Assembly (NCBI GenBank): GCA_950022295.1
Contig: OX465600.1
Coordinates: 1,984,001 to 2,048,000 of the forward strand
DNA length: 64,000 bases
DNA from: Bromus sterilis
Lineage: Eukaryota; Streptophyta; Magnoliopsida; Poales; Poaceae
Reading direction: 5' to 3'
Positions within the stretch are counted from its first letter, which is position 1; every line of letters begins with the position of its first letter. A program made the position numbers and the translations under genes. The notes below the pieces were generated by a model. The model was not told the DNA's origin and did not search any database. It worked only from the letters and a program-made list of their open reading frames with translations. This document shows, piece by piece, positions 34,384-46,912 of this stretch.

Positions 34384-35231
34384 ATGGAAAACAACAAAAA
34401 ATTTATGAGAGAGCTTTATGAGCTCTATCTTGAGTTAGTACATGAAGTGTTTGAGGAGGAGATCAAAAAGCCTATGGAGCTTTATTATTTGCACAACACT
34501 CATGATAGTAGTAGTGTTATTTGCATGTCTTATTTGAATACTTTTGATGCTAATGATATGCAAAGCTATAAGCTTGGGGATGCTACGTTTGATGAAGATG
34601 ATCTTTTTAGCCCCCAAATTTTGATGAGGAAATTTATTTTGATGATACTTTGCCTCCTATCTATGATGATTATTGTGATGACACTTATGCTATAAAGAAT
34701 AAATGTTTGCAAGTGTATCATGATAAGAATGATTCATGTGATAGCTATTTTCTTGAGTTTGCTCCCACTATTACTAATAAGAAGAATTTTGCTTATATGG
34801 GGAGTAACAAATTTTCTATACTTGTGGATCATGATAAGATTTTTTTATGTGATATTTATATTGTTCAGTTTATTCATGATCCCACTGAAAATTATTATGA
34901 GAGAGGAACATATGCTCATATATATTTGAATAATATCAAGTTCCCTCTTTTTATGTTGAAGGTTTTGAAGTTGCACTTGTTTTTCCTTTCTATGCTTATT
35001 GCTTTGTGCTTCAACAAATTATTTCATTGCAATATTCCTATGCATAGGAAGCATGTTAGACTTAAATGTGTTTGTTATTTGCTTCTTGATGCTTTCTTTT
35101 GTTCTTCAACTCTTATTCCTACGAGAGCATCATTAAAATCTTCAGCCTATCTTTATGGCTATAAAGAAAGAGCTCTAGGGAGACAACCCTTGTTATCTTT
35201 ACTTTCATTTTGTTTTGACTTATGTTTTTAG
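34384..35231 (+). pseudogene. Unknown coding region of the LTR element, frameshifted
   Basis: The first frame starts MENNKKFMRELYELYLELV and runs to about 34620. The following part continues in another frame (from about 34620 to 35231) with IYDDYCDDTYAIKNKCLQV and ends GYKERALGRQP plus a short tail. A one-base length change in the C-run at about 34612-34616 accounts for the switch. The protein is rich in Asp and Tyr at first and hydrophobic later, and matches no gag or pol domain that I know. It resembles an unassigned protein that I recall from other wheat repeats. Confidence 0.5.
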
Positions 35232-37103
35232 TGGTCTTGATGATTGTTACTACTGTAGCAACATCATTGTATCTTTATTTTCAAGCTTTGTGCCAAGTTA
35301 TAGCCTCATATGACAAGGGAAGTGAAAGTTGTGACATGCTGTCTAGAAAACAGATTCTGTCCTCGTGAAGGGAAAAATCAGATTAAATCATCAGTTCATC
35401 TTTTTGAGCTGAATTTTTTACACAGCGTGTATACAATCACGAAACTTTCGTATGTTCTGAGTTTTTTGATTTGAGTTGCAGAAGTACCCCTAAAAAATTC
35501 TTTACTACCTGTTGTTCTGTTTTTCACAGATTATGCCACGTTTTGTCTCTCCTAACTTTTGCAAACCTTAAGCTTGCTTTTTCTTTGAGAAAACCTTTTG
35601 TCAATCATGATAAACAGTACCTCTTCAAGAATATCTTTATATCCAGTAGGGAAAAATTATTTATTAAGGGTACTAACCTCTCTAATCAGCTTATGATGAG
35701 TTATGTATGAAGAGAGTTTTCAAGTGTGCGATGGAAGATGACGAAAGAAGATTCCGAAGTGTCAAGCGCTCAAGCTTGTGGATGCACCCATGCATCCCCA
35801 ATAAATATTCAAGGAGACTCAAGCGTCTAAGCTTGGGGATGCCCCCGTGCATCCCTTTCTCCATCAACAATCATCAGTTCGTCCTTCGTCTCACTATATT
35901 TTTATCACTTCATGCGTTATGTGCTATGCTTGGAGCGTTTCGCTCTTAGGTTTTATTTTCAGTTTTATTTAGGCTTTGCTTGCTGTTCATAACAAGTTAG
36001 ATCCCGTCTTACTTTGTGTGGGAGAGAAACACGCTCCACTTTCAAAATCTAGAACACATCATAGGATTCTTCATGCCTATCTTTTTGCTGTTATGCGTTC
36101 TTTATCTTTTCGTAGCTACTATCATGTCTAGTTTTAGTCTTAGTTTGTCTTAGAAAGAGCCTTGGCTTTTGTTTAGTTTGTCGTTGGAACTCTCTTTAGT
36201 TTTCATGTTTATATTGTTAAGAGAGTTGGTTGTTGCACTGAGTTATGTCTTGTTTTTGAGAAATAGATGATTGAGGTTGCTATTTAATTTCAGTAATAAC
36301 TTTCAATAGTTTTGAGGCATTGATGTGAGTAATGTTTGAACTTTTGGTGTCAAGAGCTCTAGCTTATTAGTGATAGGTGTCGTATTTTGGGCAATCCGTT
36401 TTTATTTTCAAAACCTACAAAACTAGTTGAGAACTCTAGGGTACTAGATGGATCACTACTCTTCAGAGGGGTCGGATATTAGAGCACACTCACGTGCCAT
36501 GAGTCGAGGATGCGCAAGAATAACCAAACCCCCATACACTCCTCCTTAGGGTACTTGTCTCTTTGTGAACCTCCTTACTAGATTGAGAGTTGCCGATAAT
36601 AAGTGCATGAGTTCTTCGGACTAATGTAAGTATTGAAAGTTGACACTTCCACCTCCTCATATTTGCTAGCCTCTCATGTGTCGTGCATTGCTTTCTTCTC
36701 ACTCCGAGAGTTGGCGTCCACCTTCGCCGGTACATCCAAACCCTTGTCATGATACGCTCTGTCATCATAAACCTCCTTATATCTTTCCGCAAAACAGCCA
36801 CCATACGTACCTATCAAGGCATTTACATAGCCTTTCCGAGATACATTGTCATGCAACATCCACCTTCTCATGACTTGATCTTCATGTCATACATGCTTTT
36901 GTTTGATCGATGAGACGCATGCTAGTTGGGCCTTGCCCTAATCATTGCTACATGACGCGCTAGTATCATTGCATATCCTGCTACACTAGCAGAGGCATAC
37001 ATTTGCATACTTCATGATAGTTTCATTTTCTTTATGTTGAGTACTCTTGTAAAGTGTGAAAGATCTTCTATACTTTTTGTAATATATAGAGTGTTGCCCC
37101 TAA

Positions 37104-37180
37104 AGTGAGGAAAAGATCCCAAAGAGGAAAAATCAAAAGATCCCAAAGAGGAAAAAATCAAAAGATCCCAAAGAGGACAA
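37104..37180 (+). repeat. Short tandem repeat inside the LTR element
   Basis: Three copies of AAAAGATCCCAAAGAGGA lie about 27 bases apart in the interior of the element, followed by A-rich sequence. Confidence 0.7.
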
Positions 37181-38087
37181 ATGAGAGAAATAGAAAGAGC
37201 CATCGAGGCCACCAAAAAAATACAAAAAAATAGAAAATAGAGAAGAAAAAAAAAGAAAAAAAGAGTGAAGGGGGCACACTACTATTCCTTTTGAGAGATC
37301 CACACTAGTACTTCATCCTCTATCCCTTGTACTCCATAGAGATCATCATACATGCATATAGCTACGTGGGGACCCTTCACACTATAGAACTTGGCTTGTA
37401 TATTCCAATGATGAGCCTCCTCAAACGAGCTCTAGGTCTTCTTGAGCAAGCAAGTTGGATGCACCCCCACTAGTTCCATTGGAGAGCTTTTAGCTCAAAT
37501 GTGCATCCGTTGCATGGCAATCCCTACTCCTCACATCATATCTATCATTTGGCTCTCTCGCCTATGATTGTCCTCATTGATGTGAGCCTTTCTCATCATT
37601 TTTGTCTTCCTCCTCCACCATATTTCTCTCTTTGCCATCCTAAGTGTCAACTTTCGTGCTTACGCTCATCCATTGCATGAGTGCTCAAAATATCGAAAAG
37701 GAGTGGATCAAATTTACTTGTACCTGGCTAGTGGCCTGGGGACAAGTCAAGATAAGATTCCAAAGAAGACAAAGTGTGAACTTTAGTAGATTGAGTTCTC
37801 AACACAAAAATACTTTTTTCTCGTATATCCCTATCCCCTTTCTTGCACGCAAACACCATTTGGAGACATTCGAGTCACGGACAGCGAGAGCTCTTGCACC
37901 TTTATGTTCTTATGTTGCGTGTTTCAATGCTAATATAGACTCTTGTCTGTTATGACTTGAATTGAATTACATGCCTTGATTGCTTTACTTTCAAAGTTCT
38001 TATATGGTTCCTAGCATGTCACCACAGAAATTATGCTTGTTATCATTTACCTACTCGAGAACGAGCAGGAATTAAGCTTGGGGATGT

Positions 38088-39545
38088 TGATACGTCGAAA
38101 ACGTATCTATAATTTCCTGCTTGCTCCGTGCTTCTTTTGTGTGATATTGCTATGGTATTGATACACTTTCATACATTTTTTATCATATTTGGACTAACTT
38201 ATTAACTCAGTGCACCCCAGTGCCAGTTCCTGTTTTCTGCTGTTTTTCTATTTCAGGTTTCCCCCATATTAAAAGTGCTCCAAAAATTCGGGAAAATCAG
38301 ATAAAAAATCAGCGTTCCGGAAGCTTCCGGATTCACCGAAGAAGGGCCAGAGGGGCCCCACCTGGTGCCCAGGCGGCCACCCCGCGCGGCCTAGGGCTTG
38401 GCCGCGCCGGGAGGGCACGTGGGCGACTGGTGGACCCCCCGGTGCCCCCCCTTTGGCCCTTATTTTTACTCGCGTCGCGAAAACCCTGATTCCAGAACCC
38501 TTTTCTCCAGAAGCAATTCCGATCTCCGCCGTCATCGCCACCAAGTTTCAGGGGACCAGAATTCCTGTGTCGGCACCCTGCCGGGACGGGGAAGTGCCCT
38601 CGGATTCATCTCCATCGACGATGCTTCCTCCTTCCATGATGCGGGAGTAGTTCCTCCTCGGGGCTGAGGTTTCTACCAGTAGCTATGTGTTCTTCTCTCT
38701 CTCCCATGATGTGATCTTGATTGTGATCATGGGCTATGTTAATCTAGGATGATCCCATGATGTTTCCCCTTCTTCTATGTATTGGATTGATGTACTCACT
38801 TGATCTTATCTAGTATAATCCCCGAGACCATGGTGACAACGGTCTATTGGACATGGGTTAGAAGAATATTTTCATGAGCGATTTCCTCTTTTGTATGTGG
38901 ATTGAAGATTGAGAGTCTCTTGGTGCTTGTCTTTGACTATCCTTTAGATATGTTGTGATGATTGTAGTACTCTCTTTAGATGGCCTCGGTGACATTGGTA
39001 AATCCATAGATGCGAACTACGAACTCTGAGGTGTGCTTTTGTAGCCCTACACAATTCTCGTCCTCTCTTGACCACAAAGGAATGACCTCCGAGTACGTCT
39101 CCATTGCATGTTTTATGGGAATATCATGTGATTAGACTATGTTAATGTTGTTGGGAGTTGCCACTAGTGAAAGTATGAAGGCTAGGCCTTGTTTCCACCA
39201 TTGCAATACCGTTTACGCTCACGTTTACTACTTGCTTGCTTGCTGCACTATTTATTACAGATTTATATTACCTTGCTTTGCTACACCTATCACCCATATT
39301 TTACCATCTCTTCGCCGTACTAGTGCACCTATATAACTCCTAGTTGTACTAGGTGTGTTGGGGACACAAGAGGCTTTTTGTATCTTAATTGCAGGGTTGC
39401 TTGAGAGAGACCATCTTCAACCTCTACTTCTCTGAGTTCGATAAACCTTAGGTCATCCACTTGAGGGAAATTGTTGTTGTCCTACAAACCTCTGCGCTTG
39501 GAGGCCCAACATAGTCTACAAGAATAGAAGCGTGCGTAGACATCA
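38088..39545 (+). repeat. 3' LTR
   Basis: Right LTR, 1458 bases, very similar to the left one over its full length, which indicates a fairly recent insertion. Confidence 0.9.
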
Positions 39546-39619
39546 CCGGGCCACCTAGAGAAGCACGGGAAAGGGGTCACCAACAGTAGCATCAGACCGT
39601 TGAATAAGCGATGTGTGCC

Positions 39620-40130
39620 CACTAGTGAAAAATGGGTGGCACATATGCAATCAAATTTGGGCGCCGGCGGGAACTAGAACTCATCCAGTCCGGTACACTA
39701 TGGCATGTCCTGTCACTTCAAGCGGCAGAGGTGGTTAGTTGACTAACGGGCATACTTAGCTACCCGTTTGCGATTATTGCAATCAAACACACTAGGAACT
39801 CGCTATTCACCTAGAAGTTCATCACAAACCATTGGAATAACAAACGGTTGTGAACGATTTATTGAACTCTGACGATTAGATTTGCAAATTATTATAGACA
39901 ACTTCAATTACTGTATTGTATGTGGTAAATGGAACAGTGCACACGCATTGCTAGAACGAATTGTATGTACATTATTGCACACAGTTTGTTCATAAAAAGT
40001 GTGTGCAATGTATTGTTCATCACACACGATTCGCTTTGCTACACACGGCTCTAACTTTGGAGCGTATGCGATGAATTCATCAGCGACGGTTTTTTGCTAA
40101 CGTGTGCAACAGAGGGGCTTAATAGTAGTG
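39620..40130. mobile_element. Possible small CACTA-type element
   Basis: The left end CACTAGTGAAAAATGG and the inverted right end (minus strand CACTACTATTAAGCCCC) both begin with CACTA. Sub-terminal words such as CACACGATTCG, CACACGGC and TGCACAC repeat inside. The 3-bp flanks (GCC and CCA) do not match, so the call is tentative. Confidence 0.35.
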
Positions 40131-40600
40131 CCATGTACTAGTGTTGTACTTGTCGTCGGTGTCGGTGGATGTCGTATCCTTTATGAAGGCTTCGTCACCG
40201 TGCTCCCACTCCTTGTGTGTGGCTTCGGGTGAAAGTTTGATCTGCCGATCGGACAGTGGTGGCTATCCGTAGTCGTACCCTTCTGGAAGGCACCGTCTTG
40301 GAGTCCCTGCTCTGTGATGGTCCAGTCTCACCCCTCCTTGGTGGTCTCACGATGGCAGCTCCAAGCGGTTCTTCCTAGTTCATCTTCAGTTTGCTTGGTA
40401 GTCGTGGTGTCTATGACTGGTATCTTTGTATCTAGCCTTAGGTGTGTGGTGTATGTTTGTATCGGTTTGGTCCGATGTTTGTGGTGATATTTGCTTTATA
40501 ATAGAAAACGGGGCGAAAGCTTTTCTTGATAACACTTCGGATCAATAAAAAGTTAGAACATCTTATAATTGAGACAGAGGGAGTACTATAACTTGCAAGT
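40131..40600 (+). mobile_element. Possible retroposon 3' end plus Stowaway scrap
   Basis: TTTATAATAGAAAACGGGGC followed by GAAAGC at 40494-40520 resembles a Triticeae non-LTR 3' end. AACATCTTATAATTGAGACA then GAGGGAGTA at 40556-40585 is the right half of a Stowaway MITE. Confidence 0.35.
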
Positions 40601-40921
40601 TATGAGCTGTGAAGTATTCTTTCTGCCAACACACTCAACACTGCTCACACACAGCAAAACAAAAATGCACCACGCATGCACAGCACAACATTTCCATAAA
40701 GAATGAATGTATTTTCCTTTGTATGAACCAACCAACTATGTTGCGTTCAGAAATCCAATCTGCAACTCCAGATCATATAACCAATAAACCCTCAGCCTTC
40801 ATCTCGGCTTCGAGTTCCGACATTGCCTGGCCGATCGACAACGCAAACTGCAAAACCGACCGGAGTTTTATCGTGGAGAGGAGCAACATTCCATCTGCTG
40901 AAACAATCAAATAATGCATGA

Positions 40922-43900
40922 TCAGAAAGTTTCAGGAGGGGAGTGAGCCTGGCCGGCGTCGAGCAGCATGCTGCGGCTGCAGTAGGACCTCGTCGTGCTC
41001 GACGACGAGTGGAGGGACCGCATGTCGCCACCACAGGGGACGAGCTCGTTGCGGTGGATGGCAGCGGAACCACACCTGCTGCTCCGGCCTGGGTAGAACC
41101 CGCCGTCGGCGTCGTCCATGCCCTCGCCGAAGCTGCCGTTGCCGGGGTCCAGCCGCTCCGAGAACATGCGCAGCACCTGCCTGATGGATGGCCGCTGACG
41201 CCCTTCCCGCTGCGTGCACCACTGGACGATGTCGACCGCGAGGTGCAGCTGGTCCACGTCGACCGAGTCGCGGATCGTCGGGTCCACTAGCTCCGGTGGG
41301 ATCTCCCCCGACGGCGAAAGGCAGTCCAGCGCCCACTCCACCAGGTTCTTCTTGTCATGGATCGCCCGCCGCCCGGTGACCAGCTCCAGCAGCAACACAC
41401 CGTAGCTGTATATGTCGCTCTTCTCCGTCAGCTCCTGGGTCACCACATACTCAGGATCCATGTACCCTGCAGTTGATTCATTAAGAGAGACATGAGCAAC
41501 AGTGGTCTTATGGTGATTTACTCAATCTTAAAGTGGTTTCAGTAGCTGGTTCCTACTGTAAAATACACACCTGGAGTTCCGCGTACATCTGTGTTCACAG
41601 CTTCAAAGCTGATAGCACCAGTTCTCGATGCGTGCGCAAGGCCGAAATCAGCAACCTAAATGTACAAGACCGAGGAGAAAACTTCAGCATGAATTATCAC
41701 CTAAATAAACCCACCAGTGCGACGAGAAGGAACCTTGGCGACAAAATTTTCATCCAAAAGAATGTTGCTCGACTTGATGTCTCTGTGGCAGAGTGGAGGG
41801 TTACAAAAGAAATGGAGGTACTCCTGCAAGAACAAGGACACATTAATCTCATAAGAAAAGAGCAAGCACAGATCAGCATATTCGCCATCATGCGGAAAAA
41901 TGTAATCAAAGGAAGTTATCTACGGAAGTTGCAAACTGTCAACTGAGCTGAATGAAGATAGCTCAAAAAGTTCAATCCTGAATTCAAATCTAGGATAACA
42001 AACAGAACAATATATACTGGCTAGCAAACAAGCTTATCAACAGTGTCTGTCAACCCCACCCAGAAAACACTAGGCAGTGCAGGAAGTTATCCGCGGAAGT
42101 TGCGAACTGTCAACTGAGCTGAATGAAGATGGCTCAAAAAGTTCAATCCTGAATTCAAATCTAGGATGTCAAACAGAACAATATATACTGGCTAGCAAAC
42201 AAGCTTATCAACACTGTCTGTCAACCCCACCAAGAAAACACTAGGCAGTGCAGGAAGTTATCTACAGAAGTTGCGAACTGTCAACTGAGCTGAATGACGT
42301 TGGCTCAAAAAGTTCAATCCTGAATTCAAATCGAGGATGTCAAACAGCACAACACAATATACTGGCTAGCAAACAAGTTTACCAATAGTGTCTGATAGCC
42401 CCACCCAGAAAACACTAGACAAGCACTGCCCAAGCCCCATGGTAACATGGTGGGACCTAGCGGCTAGTGGTGCCAATACCCCAGATCTTTATTTTTTGGC
42501 TGAGCTAAATAGATTTGGACATGTATCACTAGTCAACTTGTCATCTCTCAATGACTCAGTAGCCTGAGGATGGAAAGTGCAAACGCTTATTTATGGAAAT
42601 GTGTGGCCAAATAGGCCAAAATCAGATCAACAGTGTCAAATTGTAATACATAGCTGGACCACAACAGGCATGGGCATTATCATACCGGTACAAATGCCTA
42701 TCCCCTATCAATGTACCAGCAGCAATTTTCACATGCCAACAACCGTAGTTGATTCTGATTCTTGAATGCTGCCATTCAATGGCACACCTCGTAAATAAAT
42801 GCCCGGCCCAAAATGCTGTGCTGTTCTACGCAACACTAGTTGGATCGATATCCGACTTGACCATCCAGACAGGGACCATCCCTCTCAGAAGGGGGCAAAA
42901 TGCTATCATGTTCTAAATTGAAAGGTGTGTCTGAGTAAATAAAAGGCATTCGTAAAGGTTGGCCTAGATCTGAGGGTAGTTGTGATGAGGGGACAAGGGG
43001 GGGAAGAGGGGCACACAGCTACAGTTGCTGCAACTGTATCGTGCTGGAGCAACTGATTCTTGTTATAATATGGAACTCCCCTTGATCTGTACCTTAATTC
43101 CTAGTATTCCAGCTCGATAACTCCATAGATTATACTGATATTAATAATAGGCGCATTTACAGCAACAAACAGTTTGAGAAAACTGAAGAACGATGTTTTG
43201 AATTAAACGTTGATGACGGTTTTCCCATGTATTGGCTTTAACATAAACAGAACAGAACTCACAAGGCAAAGGAACCAGTTATTTACTGCAGTGAACCTAC
43301 CAGAGCATTGGCAACATCTGTTGCGATCTGTAGCCTTGTCTGCCAGCTTAATGCCTTTCTTCCAGATGCTGCAGGAATTCAAATGGGAGCACAGCAACTC
43401 AAGATACATTATTCAGGAGAGATGATTTTGACATATGTAGAGAATATCTGGAATAGACATAATCTTACAGTGCAGGTGATCCTTTAGGCTTCCATTTTCC
43501 ATGTACTCATAGACAAGAAACCTGAAAAACAAAAATATAAGATCAGAACTTGGCCACTATGTAACAAGTATAGCAAATTATGATGCAAACAAAACACCAC
43601 TACCTTTCTTTTCTTTCAACACAGAAGCCCTTTAGGTTTACAAGATGGCGATGATGCAACCTAGCCAGGAGCTCCATTTCGCGGCAGAACTCTTCTTCAG
43701 CTTGTCTCGAAACCTTGTCCATCCTTTTGACCGCAGCTATAGAGCCATCACTAAATTGAGCCTTATAGACTGTTCCGAAGCCTCCCTTTCCAATAACTGT
43801 GCTGAAATTGTTTGTTGCTTTCGTTGTTTCTTTGTAGCTATACCTCTGAAACATTGGTGACTGACCTGAAAAACAGGGTACACAGAGTGTTTCTTCGATC

Positions 43901-45888
43901 AATCTTAGAAGAATAGTGGGATTATCTGAACATTTTATCTTGTCATGCTAATAACCATGCAAAGCTACCAATGCCAATGCGGCAAGGATTGGCAATTTGG
44001 CATTGACATTTTAGCTTTTGTCACTTTCTCACAACAAACTTGCTGCAAGGATGCATGAATGAGTTGTTATTATGCAGTCCCATGGCAAGATCATTATACC
44101 AACCGCAAATAAGAACTAGATAGTAGTTTCCAGGCAGGCGCCATGTCTGATTAGCCACACAATGAGCGAGTCAGCAAAACAATTCGGCATTACTAGCTTA
44201 CAGAATCTATGTTCATGTGAACTACAGTGTTATTATCTATAACTGAAGCATATGCACTGACCTTCTGCACATCTCCAAGATTGACCCTGGTGAAATGCAT
44301 TGTCTGGACTCTGAGCAGGCAGCTCAGCATCCTTCAGTTCCCTGTTCTTTCTACGAATTAGCACGACTAACACGATCTGAAGAAGAATGGCAAGCAATAT
44401 GACCCCAATCCCTATCCCCGGAATCACTGAAATCCGGTAAGCCTGCTGATGCTTCTGTGGCAGTGGAACACTTTTGTTCTTTGGAGCCAGAGAATCACTG
44501 GGTACGGTGACATTCGGAGTAGAAGCCGGAGTCGAAGTGACAGATGATTGTCCTGGTACACACCCAAGCATCAGATACAGAGTTTCAGAAACCGGCCGGT
44601 CATCACTCAAAATATTAACAAACATAACTTACCTGGAAAGGTGGTGATCCCCTGAACACCAAAGAAGCAAGTGAGGATATCATCATAAGAGAGAATGCCG
44701 TGCTGCGTCGCGAGCGTGACGAACACCGCACTGCGGCACACGCTGAGCGCGACATTATCATCCGACCCGATGAGCCGACGGAGGTACACAATGCCATAGT
44801 TGAGGCATGTCTTGCAGGTGATGTCAAGGGACAGGGGCCCCCTGCAGCTCCCGATGACGTCGTTGAAGCTGGGGGACTGCATCATCTCCAACACGGTGTT
44901 GCGGCCGGCGCACTGGTAGTCAACCCTGATCTTGGGGCCGAGCCCGCAGAAGACAGCAGCATCGGTGGCGATGCCACGCAGCCGGAAGGTGTCGGACACC
45001 GCGCTGAGGCACATCTCCGAGAAGGCCGGCGGCACCCCCAGCCTGCCGGTGGCGTTGGCATAGCGCGCAATAGATGTGGCCACGAACGCGTTGATGTACC
45101 GGCAGCACGCCGCGCGCTGTGTCGAGTCGGAGCACGCCACCGCCGCCGTGGTGAAGTTAGCCCAACTGAAATCCAGCGGGCAGCCTGGGATACAACATAG
45201 GAACACGGCCTTTTTTTAGTAAAGATCGTAGTGAACAAATGTACTGATGAATGGTACTGGATGAATGTCCCAAAGTATGGCTCCCACTATAAAATCAACC
45301 ATGCGAGCTACGAGGAAATGTACTGATGAAATGGTACTACTGGATGAATGCCCCCAAATTACTGCCCCCACTGGATCAGCCATACGGGCTACGGAAAAAT
45401 GTACCGGCAAATGGTACCGGATGCCCCCAAATCATTGGTACAATACGTGAATGTGCGGCTTCCTGGTACAATACTACAAGGGTGCAGGCTTCATCCCTGC
45501 GCGGCGCGCGCGCACGGGAGAGGCCGGAGCTTGTGAAGAACTGATTTTGGGGATCGAATCGGGCGGCGGCGCTACTGAAATCACGGAGCACGGCGCGGCG
45601 GATCACATTCGAGCTCCTGGTACCTAGAATAACCGCCACGCTCTGGTCCCTTGGGCAGTAGGAAACCAGCACTAGTGAGTAGGGATCACTCCAGGAGCAG
45701 CGGTCGCGAACGAGCTAGGAGCAGTTGGGGGGCAGGGGAAGGAAGTGAGTGAGCGAACGAACGAACTGACCTCCGACGGCGGCCGCGGTGGGGTTCGGGG
45801 AGAACCAGTACGGGGAGGAGAGTGCCAGGAGCAGGAGTGCCAGCGGGGCGAAGGAGGCGGCGGCGGCGGCGGCGGGGCGGCGGGGCAT
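40922..45888 (-). CDS. SPARK-domain receptor-like protein kinase, nine exons
   Basis: Exons 45888-45771, 45184-44633, 44552-44262, 43865-43604, 43521-43469, 43368-43301, 41823-41734, 41655-41571 and 41466-40922 join with GT-AG introns and matching phases to 687 residues. Residues 1-39 hold a signal peptide. The Cys-rich ectodomain (about 40-222, from CPLDFSWANF) fits the SPARK domain of plant RLKs related to Arabidopsis At1g49730 and At3g19300. A Ser/Thr/Pro stretch precedes the membrane segment (about 264-289). The kinase (about 340-620) has GKGGFG (346-351), AAVKRMDK with the ATP-binding Lys, CHRDIKSSN, VADFGLA and GTPGYMDPEY, so it is an intact RD-type kinase. A Ser-rich C-tail follows. 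SPARK kinases act at the plasma membrane; some paralogues (ARK1/KIN3 group) serve arbuscular mycorrhiza. The ligand is unknown. Confidence 0.9.
41911..42425 (-). repeat. Three 171-bp tandem repeats in intron 6 of the kinase gene
   Basis: Units begin GGAAGTTATC at 41911, 42082 and 42253 and are nearly identical. Each contains GTCAACTGAGCTGAATGA, GTTCAATCCTGAATTCAAAT, TATACTGGCTAGCAAACAAG and CCAGAAAACACTAG or a one-base variant. The last unit is the most diverged. They lie wholly within the intron. Confidence 0.9.
42426..43300 (-). other. Remainder of intron 6 of the kinase gene
   Basis: Non-coding intron sequence without a recognised transposable element. Confidence 0.5.
45236..45440 (-). 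repeat. Degenerate tandem repeat in intron 1 of the kinase gene
   Basis: Units of about 80-90 bases share AAATGTAC-G--GAATGGTAC, GGATGAATG-CCCAAA and GCCATACGGGCTACG-like words, starting near 45236, 45318 and 45397. Confidence 0.6.
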
Positions 45889-46299
45889 TTTGCGGGAGGG
45901 GAGTGGGGCTGTGGGGGAGTGGGGAGTGGAGTGCGGAGGAAGACTTGGCATTTTGGCTGGGGGCGGCGGCGGAGTGAGTGGGGAGTGAGAGCGACAATGA
46001 TTTTCTTGGGTTTTGGCCCGTGACCGAAAAGCCCTCTCCCTCTCCTGGGGTTCGGTCGGGTCGGTCCTCCTCGCTTGCTGCCCACTACTACTGTCCGGCT
46101 CAGGTGGTACTACCAAGAATATTTTTCAGATATACCTATGCTCTTGCATTATCTAAAAAACATATGTCCCTGCAATTGATTAGAGACATATTTAATCAAT
46201 GTTTAAATGTTGTTTATTTTTTATATTCAACATTATGAGCGATGTTCAAATGTTGTTTATTTTCTACATTCACTTTTAGTAGTCATGCTCAAATATCGT
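45889..46299 (-). promoter_or_regulatory. Upstream region of the kinase gene
   Basis: GC-rich and purine-rich leader-like sequence to about 46090, then AT-rich DNA. The core promoter of the minus-strand kinase gene must lie here, but no TATA box stands out. Confidence 0.35.
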
Positions 46300-46912
46300 C
46301 ACTGATGTTATCGGCGTGTCCGTTCTACGAACCGAACGACACAATGATGCCGACATTGAAGATGTGATGCCCCCTCAAAGTGATGTCTGCATCGACAAAG
46401 CTTTGGCCCAAACCGGCGGAGGGCTTGGGCGACATCATTGATTGGTGCCTCATGTTGATGGGTAGAATGACACATGAATGATGCTATGTGATAGAATGAA
46501 CGAGCTAATATCCTGCCCGTTGAGGGGGGTTGCATTGGCACTAGAATGGACCGAACAAATCGATTGTGCTTCGTACTATATGCACAATTACGATTAGTTA
46601 TTCCACCACACAAAAAATGAAATTGTTTGCAATATCGTCATCATATATATTTTTTCCAATGGCCCCTCCTTGATCCTTTCCATTGCTCTTACTTTTTTCA
46701 TCGAGACTATCCAAAGAGGCCTGTTTATAGGCCTAAGCTAAAGCAAGAGGCCCAACCGCATGTTACCCGAGACATAGACCTAGGGCGCGTAGGACCGGAC
46801 ACTTCTTTTCTTTGCTCTTGCACTTAAGTTGCACCATGTAAACAATTGAACTTCTTTCTCTATTAATGAAATGATAAGCGAGCTTTGCGTATGCAAGGAA
46901 AAAAAATAGCAG
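46300..46912 (+). mobile_element. LINE-type 3' end fragment
   Basis: The stretch ends CTATTAATGAAATGATAAGC, GAGCTTTGCGTATGC and an A-rich tail at 46899-46908, as in common wheat LINE 3' ends. No intact domain remains upstream. Confidence 0.45.

Larger units (their letters stand above)
32811..39545 (+). mobile_element. Complete LTR retrotransposon without recognisable pol
   Basis: Two near-identical LTRs (32811-34275 and 38088-39545) start TGATACGTC-AAAACGTATC and end GAAGCGTGCGTAGACATCA. The target CCGGG is present on both sides (32806-32810 and 39546-39550). Just inside the left LTR, TGGCGTCGTTGCCGGGGA at 34288-34305 is a primer-binding-site-like motif. AGCTTGGGGATGT before 38088 is a polypurine-like tract. 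The 3.8-kb interior holds one degenerate open region (34384-35231) and no protease, reverse transcriptase or integrase. It is thus likely a non-autonomous element that depends on another family member. Confidence 0.9.

Noticed and set aside
32811..39545. Endogenous pararetrovirus or other virus
   Set aside because: LTRs, target duplication and a primer-site-like motif fit a plant LTR retrotransposon. No viral protein is visible.
41911..42425. CRISPR array or centromeric satellite
   Set aside because: The three 171-bp units are direct tandem repeats without spacers, few in number, and lie in an intron of a plant gene.
45672..46116. Pro/Ser-rich open frames around the first exon of the kinase gene
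   Set aside because: They are read-throughs of the leader and intron 1. The signal peptide frame with a matching donor explains the region.
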